This document shows positions 7,805 to 17,615 of a stretch of 64,000 nt of DNA, one piece after another. The notes under the pieces are model-generated. The model did not search any database. It had not been told where the DNA came from and saw nothing but the letters and a program-made list of their open reading frames with translations. Position 1 is the stretch's first letter, and each line of letters starts with the position of its first letter. The stretch covers positions 1-64,000 of the forward strand of contig JANLTU010000196.1 of NCBI GenBank assembly GCA_031363085.1. Direction: 5' to 3'. The DNA comes from UBA6921 sp031363085. Lineage in GTDB: Bacteria > Pseudomonadota > Gammaproteobacteria > SG8-11. The position numbers and the translations under genes are program-made.

Positions 7805-10594
7805 TTATAGCACCGGTAGCGGCGCCGCTCTTGACTGCTGATCCGCGCACAATAATTCCTGCTTGAACTGCGTAAGCGCGGGCGTGACGCACTCATGGAA
7901 TTCCTGCTCCAACTGCGCGCACATAGCGGGCAAACACTGTAATTCGCCTGCCTTGCAGTGGCCACTGAGTCGCGCGCACAACGCCGCAAACGCGCTTGCG
8001 CCCAGATTGCTGCTGCTGCCTTTCATGGCGTGGGCTTGGTGGCGTACCGCAGCGACATCGCCATGTTCGATGGCGTCGCGCAACAGCGCCATGCGCTGCG
8101 GCAAGTCGCTCAACAATGAGTCAATAATCGGCACTGCATGCGCGCCCAGCAGGTCGCGCAATTGCCCGGTGGCGTGTTCGTCCAGAATCGGCGCCGCCCC
8201 CGCAGCGGGCGCGGTTGGGGCAACCGGCGGCGCGGCGCACGCCGCCGAGCCCGGCAGCACCTCGTTCAACACCGCCAGAAATTTCGCGATGTCGAGCGGT
8301 TTGGTCAGATAGCCGGCAAACCCGGCGGCTTGGCCGCGTTCAATATCCGCCTGCATGGCATTGGCGGTGATCGCCAGCACCGGGATATGGCGCAGCGTCG
8401 CATCCGCGCGCAACTGTGCCAGCGCTTGATAACCATCCATGCCGGGCAGGTTGATGTCCATCAAAATCAAATCCGGCGGCTGCGCAGCGGCCAGCTCCAA
8501 GCCCATCTCTGCGCTGGTCGCGGTGAGTAACTGCATCTGCGGCCAGAACTGCGTACACAAGGCGCGCACCAGCGCGAGATTGGCGGGATGATCCTCGACA
8601 TACAGCATGCGGCGCATCGCAGCGAGGTTGCACACGCTCGGCGCGGTGTTTCTGTCGATGCGTGGTCGCCGCGCAGGCGCAGCGCTTTGCTGCAAAAAGT
8701 CCACCCAGAAGGTGCTGCCGGCACCGGGCGTACTCACCCAGCCGATCTCACCACGCATCAGCTCGACCAGTTGCTTGCTGATGGTCAGGCCGATGCCGGT
8801 ACCTTCGATTTCACCGCGTTCGGCGCCCAGGCGATTAAAGGGTTGAAACAACTGTGCTTGCTGCGCCGGCGCGATGCCGCGTCCATCATCGCGCACGGCG
8901 ATACGCACGTGTCCCGGCGCGCCCGGCGCGCAGGTAACCCACACGCAACCACCAGGGTGGTTGTATTTCACGGCGTTGGAAATGAGGTTGATCAGGACTT
9001 GGCTTAAGCGGGTGGAGTCCGCACGTACATGGTGGCCGGCGGCGCTTTCGACCTCCACATGCAACCGGACATGGCGTGCATCCGCGAGCGGTTGCGCCAG
9101 GTTAAGACATTCGAGCAACACCGCATCGAGCGCGACCGATTCCAGCGACAACGCGGCATTTCCGGCCTCAATGCGCGACAGGTCGAGCACTTCGTTGATC
9201 AAATTAAGCAGGTGTTCGCCCGCCTTGCGAACCTTAGTGAGATTGGCTTTCTGCGCGTCGGTCAGGTTGCTGTCGTAACCCAGCAACTGGGTAAAGCCGA
9301 GAATCGCATTCATCGGCGTGCGCAGCTCGTGGCTCATGGTCGAAACGAATTGGTTTTTCATCTGCTCCAGGCGCTTGCGTTCGGTAATGTCGCGCACGAT
9401 GGCGACAAAGCGCGACTGCTCGGCGGCAGCGATGTATTGCAAAAACACTTCGACCGGGACACGGCTGCCGTCTTTGCCCTGGTGCCATGTCTCGAAAATA
9501 ACCGATTGCTTCTCGCCACGCAGCAGCGGCTCGATAAACTGACGAAATCTCGCTTCGGGAAAATCCGGCTTGATGTCATACGGATGCATGGCCAGCAGTT
9601 CTTCGCGGCTATAGCCAACCTGCGCAGCAGCACCCTGGTTCACGTAAAAAAATTGCAGCGTGTCGGGTGTGAACATAAACACACAGTCAAGAGTTTGATC
9701 CAAGGTGCTCTTGAAACTTTCGAGCTGTGCGGAAGCGATCTTGCGGGCGCTGATATCGGCGGCGATGCCCATAAATCCGCTCACCGCACCGTGCGCATCG
9801 CGCAATGCAGTGACGCACAGCAACACCGGGAAGCGGCTGCCGTCTTTGCGAATGTAAGTCCACTCGCGTTCCTCGGCGATGCCGCGCCGCGACTGTTCCA
9901 CGAAAACGTCGAAACCTGGCGTTACAATAACGCCTAACTCGCGCGTCAGTTGCGCGGCGCGCTGCGCGACTTCGGCGACGTCATGCATCACTTCCGGAGT
10001 CAGCTTGCCGATGACTTCGGCGGCACTGTAGCCCAGCATGCGCTCGGCGGCGGAGTTGAAGCTTAAAATCACGCCCTGGGTATCGGTCGAAATGATGCTG
10101 TAATTGGCACCGTCCAGCACACCGCGTTGTAATTCCAGCTTGCGATGCAGCGCCTCCAGCGCGCGCTGTTGCGCGCCCACATCACGCGCAAAGCCATAGA
10201 ACAATTTTTTGTCGAGATCAGCCGAGGCATTCCACGACAGGTGCCGCAGCGAGCCGTCGTTGGCATACATGCGAATCTCAAATGAAACCGTCACACCACC
10301 GGCCATCAACTGCGCCATCTCGGCCAGCACCCGGGCGCGATCATCCGCATGAATGAATTCGATAAACGGCCCGGCAGTCAGTTCCTCAAGCGTATAGCCC
10401 AGCGTATTCGAGAGTGCCGGACTGATGGTTTTAAAATAACCATCGAAGCCTGCGATGCACAACATGTCGCAGGACAGACGAAAGAAGCGTTGCAGATCAG
10501 GCTCAGTCGATGCCTCGGCCATGCGTTTACCCAAAAAATGTGCGCGTGCCGACACCTCGTCAACCCCGCCGCCCAGCGGCGCGTGCGCATTCAC
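7805..10594 (-). CDS. Soluble hybrid histidine kinase, PAS-PAS-PAS-HisKA-HATPase-REC-HPt
   Basis: A 929-residue cytoplasmic sensor kinase with no membrane segment. Three PAS domains occupy about residues 30-410, each ending in a PAC-like stretch (YGFARDVGA, MGIAADISA, VAIVRDITERK). The phospho-histidine is in TMSHELRTPMNAILG; ATPase boxes are NLISNAVKYNHPGG, VRDDGRGIAP and GTGIGLTISKQL. Then come a REC domain (LILMDINLPGMDGYQAL, LTKPLD) and a C-terminal HPt with AHAMKGSSSNLGA. This is a full phosphorelay in one chain; the next gene, REC-GGDEF-EAL, is the natural output, so the pair likely couples an internal signal to c-di-GMP. Confidence 0.95.
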   Translation of the reverse strand: MNAHAPLGGGVDEVSARAHFLGKRMAEASTEPDLQRFFRLSCDMLCIAGFDGYFKTISPALSNTLGYTLEELTAGPFIEFIHADDRARVLAEMAQLMAGGVTVSFEIRMYANDGSLRHLSWNASADLDKKLFYGFARDVGAQQRALEALHRKLELQRGVLDGANYSIISTDTQGVILSFNSAAERMLGYSAAEVIGKLTPEVMHDVAEVAQRAAQLTRELGVIVTPGFDVFVEQSRRGIAEEREWTYIRKDGSRFPVLLCVTALRDAHGAVSGFMGIAADISARKIASAQLESFKSTLDQTLDCVFMFTPDTLQFFYVNQGAAAQVGYSREELLAMHPYDIKPDFPEARFRQFIEPLLRGEKQSVIFETWHQGKDGSRVPVEVFLQYIAAAEQSRFVAIVRDITERKRLEQMKNQFVSTMSHELRTPMNAILGFTQLLGYDSNLTDAQKANLTKVRKAGEHLLNLINEVLDLSRIEAGNAALSLESVALDAVLLECLNLAQPLADARHVRLHVEVESAAGHHVRADSTRLSQVLINLISNAVKYNHPGGCVWVTCAPGAPGHVRIAVRDDGRGIAPAQQAQLFQPFNRLGAERGEIEGTGIGLTISKQLVELMRGEIGWVSTPGAGSTFWVDFLQQSAAPARRPRIDRNTAPSVCNLAAMRRMLYVEDHPANLALVRALCTQFWPQMQLLTATSAEMGLELAAAQPPDLILMDINLPGMDGYQALAQLRADATLRHIPVLAITANAMQADIERGQAAGFAGYLTKPLDIAKFLAVLNEVLPGSAACAAPPVAPTAPAAGAAPILDEHATGQLRDLLGAHAVPIIDSLLSDLPQRMALLRDAIEHGDVAAVRHQAHAMKGSSSNLGASAFAALCARLSGHCKAGELQCLPAMCAQLEQEFHECVTPALTQFKQELLCADQQSRAAPLPVL

Positions 10595-10643
10595 GGAGTT
10601 CTATCGGCAAAAAAATTGCTGGGGTGAAGTAAAAATTAAGCGA

Positions 10644-10680
10644 TAAAACTAAGGCGTGCAGCCGAGGCGGCCCACGCCTT
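10644..10680 (-). terminator. Intrinsic terminator after small exported protein
   Basis: Stem aaggcgtg/cacgcctt (10651-10658 with 10673-10680) is followed on the minus strand by AGTTTTAT. It lies 22 bases beyond the stop of the gene ending at 10703 and upstream of the kinase gene, so it separates the two transcription units. Confidence 0.7.
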
Positions 10681-10702
10681 ATTTCACTATGGAAAATTGC
10701 GC

Positions 10703-10981
10703 TTATTTTTTGATTAATTCAATCATGCGCACCTTGCCGTCTTTGGCAAAATACAATTCGACGGTCGCGCCAACCCCGGCCTCGCCGCCGCGCTTCTTGG
10801 TTTGCGCGCTGGTTTCAAAACTTTTTTCTTCGCCTTTATCGGTTTTGATGACGATGGTGTTGCCTTCGGTTTTGACCAAGGTGCCCATCTGCGCGGTTTT
10901 GTCGCTGCCTTTATCGGCCAGCGCAAGAGGCGACACCGACAACGCGCTTAACATTAATACTGCGATAGATCGCTTGTTCAT
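10703..10981 (-). CDS. Small exported protein of unknown function
   Basis: A 92-residue protein starting MNKRSIAVLMLSALSVSPLA with signal peptidase cleavage probably after ALA. The mature part is small, lysine-rich and beta-like (GTLVKTEGNTIVIKTDKGEE), suggesting a single small barrel such as an OB or SH3-like fold. Start 10981 has GGGAG seven bases upstream, better than the longer reading from 11011. It forms a single-gene unit with its own terminator. Function unknown; periplasmic location is inferred. Confidence 0.7.
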   Translation of the reverse strand: MNKRSIAVLMLSALSVSPLALADKGSDKTAQMGTLVKTEGNTIVIKTDKGEEKSFETSAQTKKRGGEAGVGATVELYFAKDGKVRMIELIKK

Positions 10982-11153
10982 AGCTTGCTCCCAGGAGGTT
11001 GTGGAGGACAAAGTTTAGTACATCTGGAAACAACACGGTTAGGCGGCGGCAGCGCGCGGGCACCGAAGCCGAGTGGGTCGACCCGCAAATTCCGGCCTAA
11101 GTGCTCCCGGGCTGGTAGAATCCGCGCTCTGGTTTTTTAGCAGCGAGCGCCTC

Positions 11154-13040
<1,887 letters not shown>

Positions 13041-13045
13041 AACAT

Positions 13046-13660
13046 CTACGGGGGATAGCAACCCGCCGCTAACTCGTTTATGCGTTGACGCGCGCGCGCC
13101 AAACTCGGCGAACGCAATGCGGCACGTTCAGCACGCCAGTTTTCCCGGACGAATTGCCCCAGCACCGCGTTGTAACCGAGACCCTGAGCGGCCACTGCTC
13201 CAGGTGCTTTTATCAAGCCCTCGCGAATCGCACGTGGCGCTTTTTTAGCGAGTTCAAGCAAGGTTCGCTTGGGATCAGCAAGGGTATCTGGCGCACTCGG
13301 AATCTTCGTGAATTTGATGTTCAACCAGTTGGCCAAGGCATCGGCGTCCGCCATCAACCAGGACTCAACCTCGCGTACAGCCACCCGGAACAGCAGATCC
13401 TGTGGAAATTTACGGCTGCCTTTCCACGTCGAAATCAACAATGGAGCGCATGCCACCCGATCAAGATCAGTAATCAACAGCACCGGCAATGAATAGGCTA
13501 CGCCAATGAGCTCGGGTAGCTTCTTTTTCAGATTGCCGGCACCTTTTCCGGGTAGCTTTACATCAACACGCAGCGCACCACCGGTATCAAGAATCAGTCG
13601 CTCGGCCACCGCCTCGGCCAAGGCATCCTCGGGCGCGAGATACACACCCTTCGTCACCAT
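13046..13660 (-). CDS. TOPRIM-like DUF4276-type protein, partner of upstream ATPase
   Basis: A 204-residue soluble protein. The N-terminus (VYLAPEDALAEAVAERL) carries a glutamate-rich helix and the centre a DxD-type motif (LLITDLDRV), an arrangement seen in TOPRIM-fold nucleases of the OLD type and in DUF4276 proteins. A later WLMADADALANWL segment is also typical of DUF4276. The gene overlaps the preceding AAA ATPase by 7 bases, so the two are translated together and probably form one complex. Pairs of this kind (ATPase plus TOPRIM-like effector) occur in anti-phage modules. Assignment to DUF4276 is from memory of the motif pattern and has not been searched. Confidence 0.7.
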   Translation of the reverse strand: MVTKGVYLAPEDALAEAVAERLILDTGGALRVDVKLPGKGAGNLKKKLPELIGVAYSLPVLLITDLDRVACAPLLISTWKGSRKFPQDLLFRVAVREVESWLMADADALANWLNIKFTKIPSAPDTLADPKRTLLELAKKAPRAIREGLIKAPGAVAAQGLGYNAVLGQFVRENWRAERAALRSPSLARARQRINELAAGCYPP

Positions 13661-14808
13661 AGACCTAACTGTTCAACACCCACGGGTCGTGTTTTTGGCA
13701 AAACCACCTCGGCGATGGAGAGTCCAGCCCCTAATCCTTTGGCTTCACTCTCGCTAATCGGCCGGACGCGCGTCCCCTCACGACCAGCATCCAGAATCAC
13801 CACTCCGCGACCATCAATGCCAGGATTGCTCAACATCGTATCGCTATGGGTACTGATAATGACTTGGCGCCGATGTTTCGCTTCGCGTATCGCACGGTCG
13901 ATCAATAACGGAATCTGCTCGACCACTGCCTGATGCAGAGAAAGCTCGGGCTCTTCGAGCAAGAGCAACGAGTCGCCATCCAGCAGCGACCAGAGCAACC
14001 CGATCAAACGCAGCGTTCCATCCGAAAAATGCTCCTCACGTTGCCATGCACCCTGTGGCCGGTGATGCTCATATAAGGCTTCCAAATGCGGACGGCCCGT
14101 CGCTTTGTCGGGAAGGAAACGCAACTCCTTGAATTGGGGTACAGCGGCGGAAAGCGCCTTGGCGATCTTGCGCAGACGTGCATCGCGCGTTTTAGTAGTG
14201 CACTTGGCAATTCGTTCTAAAAATCCCTGTCCGAAAGGGTCGTCCTCAAGCCGTTGCCCCCCAATCTTGTCCCCGTATTTAAGTAGTTGCGGCACCAAAT
14301 GCAGGTAGGTCACATTGCTGAAGAATTCCGCAATTTCTCTGAATTTGACGTTCGCCTGAATCTGCTCAAGATGCGTTTCCGTAAGCAACGGAATGTCTTT
14401 GTTGTCAGCATCGTTTGGCCGACTGATCAATCGACGCCCCGCATGCCAGACTTCCTCGGTTGAGACCAGCAACCGCTGCGCGCCTTTGCCCTCGGGTTTA
14501 AATCCGAGGATGTACTTCCAGGTCGGTTCAGTCGCATCAGCGCTTTCAGCCAGGTGAACATCGATGCGCACTTCGGTATCCTTTCGTGCATGCAAACAAC
14601 GCAACTTGGAAATTCCACCTCGGTCATCCACCGCTTTCTGGAGCCCACCGCCATTCGGCTTGCTGACATCACGCAAAAAACGGAACACATCCAACAAGTT
14701 CGACTTGCCCGATGCGTTGGGGCCAATGACATAGGTTCTCGCAAAAAGCGGCACATCCGCCTCACGAAAGTTACGCCAGTTTTTTAAGTGCACGCGCGTA
14801 ATCAACAT
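13654..14808 (-). CDS. OLD/RecF-like AAA ATPase of putative defence pair
   Basis: A 384-residue SMC-like ATPase. Start ITRVHLKNWRNFREA and Walker A IGPNASGKSN are typical of AAA_21/AAA_15 ATPases; near the C-terminus are the signature region HFSDGTLRLIGL, Walker B SLLLLEEPELSLH and the switch VIISTHSDTML. There is no long coiled coil, so it is closer to the OLD and AriA ATPases than to RecF. ATG 14808 is used; GTG at 14811 is one codon earlier, and GGAG lies just upstream of both. The start codon shares a base with the stop of a small upstream ORF (TGATG). It pairs with the TOPRIM-like gene downstream. Confidence 0.82.
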   Translation of the reverse strand: MLITRVHLKNWRNFREADVPLFARTYVIGPNASGKSNLLDVFRFLRDVSKPNGGGLQKAVDDRGGISKLRCLHARKDTEVRIDVHLAESADATEPTWKYILGFKPEGKGAQRLLVSTEEVWHAGRRLISRPNDADNKDIPLLTETHLEQIQANVKFREIAEFFSNVTYLHLVPQLLKYGDKIGGQRLEDDPFGQGFLERIAKCTTKTRDARLRKIAKALSAAVPQFKELRFLPDKATGRPHLEALYEHHRPQGAWQREEHFSDGTLRLIGLLWSLLDGDSLLLLEEPELSLHQAVVEQIPLLIDRAIREAKHRRQVIISTHSDTMLSNPGIDGRGVVILDAGREGTRVRPISESEAKGLGAGLSIAEVVLPKTRPVGVEQLGLW

Positions 14809-15101
14809 CACTTGATCTCCAAGAACTTCAGGTTATTCCCCGGCGCCGTGTGATGCGTTCGGCTGCACACCACGCAAACGATCTGCATGCATCGTCCCGA
14901 TGTGCCACCGACAAGTACCGACTGCGCGAATCTCAGATGGTCGGAGGTCCCGATTTCTCTACCCGGCACCACCCCATTTAAATACGCAAGAAACCCCTGC
15001 GGACTCGCTCTTTGAAACTCAGATGCAGTGTAGACACTAACGCAGATTTTAGTGTAGACACTAACGCAGATTTTTTCGACTACGCGGGGAATGACAGTGA
15101 G
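14808..15101 (-). pseudogene. ORF remnant with CxxC motif, translationally coupled to ATPase
   Basis: An open frame of 97 codons without a convincing start, ending in TGATG at the ATPase start. The predicted text includes SEFQRASPQGFLAYLNG, GTSDHLRFAQSVLVGG and a C-terminal CVVCSRTHHTAPGNN that looks like half a zinc-binding knuckle. A 24-bp tandem duplication (15027-15074) adds eight residues in frame. The upstream in-frame stop is at 15102-15104. It could be the decayed C-terminal part of a third gene of the defence module, or a short protein starting at ATG 14888 (26 residues). It could also be a chance ORF. Confidence 0.35.
15027..15074. repeat. Perfect 24-bp tandem duplication
   Basis: The 24-mer beginning agtgtagacactaacgcaga occurs twice head to tail (15027-15050 and 15051-15074) with no mismatch. 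Identity of the copies points to a recent slippage event. It lies in the 365-base stretch between the ATPase start and the Slp gene; apart from the remnant ORF, the rest of that stretch holds only a short inverted repeat (15092-15112) and no recognised gene. Confidence 0.9.
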
Positions 15102-15173
15102 TCAAACTGTCACAGCTCGAATCAACAACTTGTTCAACTGACTCAGTGTGAATGCTTCACAACGTGTACTTTT

Positions 15174-15665
15174 TTAATTATGCAACATCACGCCCAGCCC
15201 GAAGTGAATTTGCGGTTCTTCCGCGCCGCCTTTCGGCCACAGGTACAGTTGTTCGCTTTTGATCGCCGGGTAAATATACGTCGCTGTGTCGATTTTGACT
15301 TCTTTGCTGCCGGTAACAGTTCCAGTCAAGCTCAGGACCCTGCCGGGCGCGTAGTCGACGGTTTCGAGATAGCCGCTGTGCTCGACGATGAAACGTCCCA
15401 GTGGTTCGCGATTAAAACGCGGACGCTGCTGTTGGTTCAGCGGGTACGCGAGTATTTCCAACTGTGTGCTGTTTTCGAGATTCTTGCTGCCGATGATGAC
15501 GCCGCCCCAGAGCACGCGGGCGCCTTGCACGCTGTCGAGATGCGCCACGATTTCGTTCGGCATCAGCTCGGTGTTGACGTTTTTCAGATCGAAGGATGGC
15601 GTGCTCGCGCAGGCACTGAGCAGTGCGACAGCGACTACGGCGAATTCACAAGGATGAAAGCGCAT
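15174..15665 (-). CDS. Slp-family outer-membrane lipoprotein, copy 1
   Basis: A 163-residue lipoprotein: signal MRFHPCEFAVVAVALLSACA with lipobox LSAC. The rest matches the Slp family (starvation-inducible outer-membrane lipoprotein): QGARVLWGGVIIGSKN, TQLEILAYPLN, the long stretch ending GRFIVEHSGYLE, and YAPGRVLSLTGTVTGSKE. ATG 15665 has GAGAG upstream; a TTG two codons earlier is less likely. It is the second of two adjacent Slp genes on the same strand, 15 bases after copy 2, so the two are co-transcribed. In enterobacteria Slp appears in stationary phase and acid stress; its role here is unknown. Confidence 0.85.
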   Translation of the reverse strand: MRFHPCEFAVVAVALLSACASTPSFDLKNVNTELMPNEIVAHLDSVQGARVLWGGVIIGSKNLENSTQLEILAYPLNQQQRPRFNREPLGRFIVEHSGYLETVDYAPGRVLSLTGTVTGSKEVKIDTATYIYPAIKSEQLYLWPKGGAEEPQIHFGLGVMLHN

Positions 15666-15680
15666 GGGCAACTCTCAAAG

Positions 15681-16304
15681 TCAACGATAGTAGTGCCGGT
15701 GACGACGTGGCCAATACGGATACCACGGGTCGTACCAGAAGGGGTCGTAGTACATCGCGGGTGCGGGGATCAGTAGCGGCCACAAGTGCGCGACCGCGAC
15801 TTTTACGACAACGAAACGGTAATCGAAGTCGCCGATTTTACGGCTGCTGTCGCCTTCCACGCTGCCGGTGACGGTGATGTCACGTCCACGCGTGTAAATC
15901 ACCGGGTCGAGAAAGCCGGATATCTTAGCGATGAAACGCCCGCCGCTCTGATCGGACAGGCGCGGCTGGCCGCTGCCGTCCAAAGGGCGCTCGACGATTT
16001 CAAGCCAGGTCTCTTGCGCATGATTTTCCAGTTGCTCGATGCTGCCACCCCAACGCAGCCTGCGCCCGACATAGGCGCTGGGGTCGACGCTCACACGCGC
16101 GAGCACGGGGTTGTCGGGCGGCACCTCGCGCACAAACGGCGGCGCCTGCGCGGCGCATCCGGCAAGCAGCAGGCCGATGATCGCGACCAGGCCAGTGACC
16201 GATCTATGCGTGGTGTTGACGGCAAAGTTCAGCGCGCGCATCGCAACAGCCGAGCGCACGGGCATCAAGCCGACCGTGATGTGCTTATAAATCGCGGCGC
16301 ACAT
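15681..16304 (-). CDS. Slp-family outer-membrane lipoprotein, copy 2
   Basis: A Slp-family lipoprotein with lipobox LLLAGC after VTGLVAIIG. Family blocks are RLRWGGSIEQLENH, TWLEIVERPLDGSGQP, GRFIAKISGFLDP and GRDITVTGSVEG, parallel to those of copy 1. The C-terminus differs: it ends in an aromatic and basic tail rich in Tyr, Trp, Pro, His and Arg (YWPRRHRHYYR). Start is uncertain: 16304 overlaps the upstream gene by 20 bases, while ATG 16241 would give a more usual signal length. Likely one operon with the holin-like gene and copy 1. Confidence 0.83.
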   Translation of the reverse strand: MCAAIYKHITVGLMPVRSAVAMRALNFAVNTTHRSVTGLVAIIGLLLAGCAAQAPPFVREVPPDNPVLARVSVDPSAYVGRRLRWGGSIEQLENHAQETWLEIVERPLDGSGQPRLSDQSGGRFIAKISGFLDPVIYTRGRDITVTGSVEGDSSRKIGDFDYRFVVVKVAVAHLWPLLIPAPAMYYDPFWYDPWYPYWPRRHRHYYR

Positions 16305-16665
16305 AACTCACCCGAATGCCGCCACGCGGGCCGATCAAATACGATGCGATCCAACCGGTGAGACTGACAAGCATCGAAGCGAACAAGGCCGGCCAAAAAC
16401 CGGCAATGTTGAAACCGTTGAACATCCACGCGACCAACCCCAGCATCGCGGCATTGATCACCAGCAAAAACAGACCCAGCGTGACGACGGTAAACGGCAG
16501 CGTGAGCACGATCAGCAGCGGCCGCACCACGCCATTGACGATGCCCAACACCAAGGCCGCGCCGATCAGGGTGCGACCATCTTGAACTTCAATACCCGGC
16601 ACCCACACCGATGCCAGCCACAAGCCGAGCATCACCGCTAACATTCGTAAAAAAAATCCTGTCAT
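16285..16665 (-). CDS. Phage-holin-like (superfamily IV) small membrane protein
   Basis: A 126-residue integral membrane protein with four hydrophobic helices and little else. It shows the pattern of the chromosomal holin-like family of about 115-130 residues: LASVWVPGIEV near the N-terminus, IVNGVVRPLLIVLTLPFTVV in the centre, and LINAAML-like text (LLVINAAMLGLVAWMF). Despite the family name, these proteins are common chromosomal genes not tied to prophages, and no phage gene is nearby. It likely heads the operon containing the two Slp lipoproteins, which suggests an envelope-related role. Confidence 0.82.
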   Translation of the reverse strand: MTGFFLRMLAVMLGLWLASVWVPGIEVQDGRTLIGAALVLGIVNGVVRPLLIVLTLPFTVVTLGLFLLVINAAMLGLVAWMFNGFNIAGFWPALFASMLVSLTGWIASYLIGPRGGIRVSYVRRDL

Positions 16666-16837
16666 AGCCTTTACACCTTGGTTGGAAAAACCGGAAACAA
16701 CCTTACGCGCATTTTTAATCCATACGGATATTTATCCGACCGCTGCGCGCATTAAATAGTGCGGATCATCCAATAATTTTTTTGCCAGCCTAACCTGCTC
16801 TCGCCGTCACGACGCCGAGCAAAATGAACGGCAACCG

Positions 16838-17458
16838 CTAATCCGACGTATAGCCGGACTTCATTCCCGGCAGGCGTTGGTACTGAAACAATATGCCAAC
16901 GATACCCAGCGCCAGCCAGCACCCACCGATGATGTAGCCTTGTGCATCGGCGGATCGAAAATATTTCTCGACGCTGCTGATGCTGGTGGGATTAATAGCC
17001 ACCCCGATGAACCACGCAACCCCCGCGACCACACCCCATGCGCCGGACAGCGCGCTCACCAGAATGATCATCAGCTTTTGGAAGAACAGTGCGAACACGC
17101 CGGCCAGCGCCGCAAACAAGAACAACATGATGGGCTCCGGGTGTTGTCCGGCGACTGCGTAAAGATGCAAGGCGACGGCCGCGCCAAACAGCCCGCTGAC
17201 AACAAATACGCCAATCAGATACACGTTGTTGATTAATGAACCGGCCACCACACCGGCGAGAATTCCAGCAAAAAATGCCGCATATTTGTGGTGGAAGGCT
17301 GTGTCAATCACGGTGAACGCCAGTGCATAACCCAGCGTAAAACCCACCAGCACCAACATCACTTTAAACACACGATAGCCAAAGAAACACTGGATCGCGC
17401 CGATCACCATGACCAACCCCACTAGCGCATTGGTTGGCAATATCATCTCGTGGGACAT
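16838..17458 (-). CDS. DUF4203-like polytopic membrane protein
   Basis: A 206-residue protein with about seven hydrophobic helices, including GLVMVIGAIQCFFGYRVFKV, LVGFTLGYALAFTVI, AAFFAGILAGVVAGSLI and LIILVSALSGAWGVVAGV-like text. Paired glycine-rich helices and the FFGYRVFK segment resemble the TM7S3/TMEM198 (DUF4203) family. No enzymatic residues are evident; function unknown. It is a single-gene unit with a perfect 12-bp inverted repeat 13 bases upstream of the start codon. Confidence 0.68.
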   Translation of the reverse strand: MSHEMILPTNALVGLVMVIGAIQCFFGYRVFKVMLVLVGFTLGYALAFTVIDTAFHHKYAAFFAGILAGVVAGSLINNVYLIGVFVVSGLFGAAVALHLYAVAGQHPEPIMLFLFAALAGVFALFFQKLMIILVSALSGAWGVVAGVAWFIGVAINPTSISSVEKYFRSADAQGYIIGGCWLALGIVGILFQYQRLPGMKSGYTSD

Positions 17459-17470
17459 AAGCGACTCTAT

Positions 17471-17499
17471 GCATAGACTAACCGTCCGTTAGTCTATGC
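17471..17499. promoter_or_regulatory. 12-bp perfect inverted repeat upstream of DUF4203 gene
   Basis: gcatagactaac (17471-17482) and gttagtctatgc (17488-17499) are separated by cgtcc. The core GACTAACCGTCCGTTAGTC has the size and symmetry of a TetR-family operator. It lies 13 bases before the ATG, so it could equally be a leader hairpin masking translation. No TetR gene is adjacent. Confidence 0.55.
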
Positions 17500-17567
17500 T
17501 CTGTGTTCTTCTTGGGCAGCGGGAATTTGCACCTTACGCTAAACCAGCGGAGCTGGCGGCGGCGCAT

Positions 17568-17598
17568 AAAAAAACCCCGCCCGCTGGCACGGGCAGGG
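17568..17598 (-). terminator. Intrinsic terminator after multicopper oxidase 1
   Basis: Stem of nine pairs (17575-17583 with 17590-17598, loop ctggca) followed on the minus strand by a run of seven T (17568-17574). It is 18 bases beyond the oxidase stop. A similar terminator follows the second oxidase. Confidence 0.88.
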
Positions 17599-17615
17599 TC
17601 TCGACTTATAAATAA

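Noticed and set aside
9029..9937. 302-codon open frame antisense to the hybrid kinase
   Set aside because: Explained by codon bias of the kinase gene; no domain text.
15147..15161. TGTGAATGCTTCACA as a Crp site
   Set aside because: The spacer is five bases rather than six and it lies downstream of the nearest gene, with no promoter role evident.
16285..16665. Prophage signal from the holin-like gene
   Set aside because: The family is common on chromosomes and no other phage gene is nearby.
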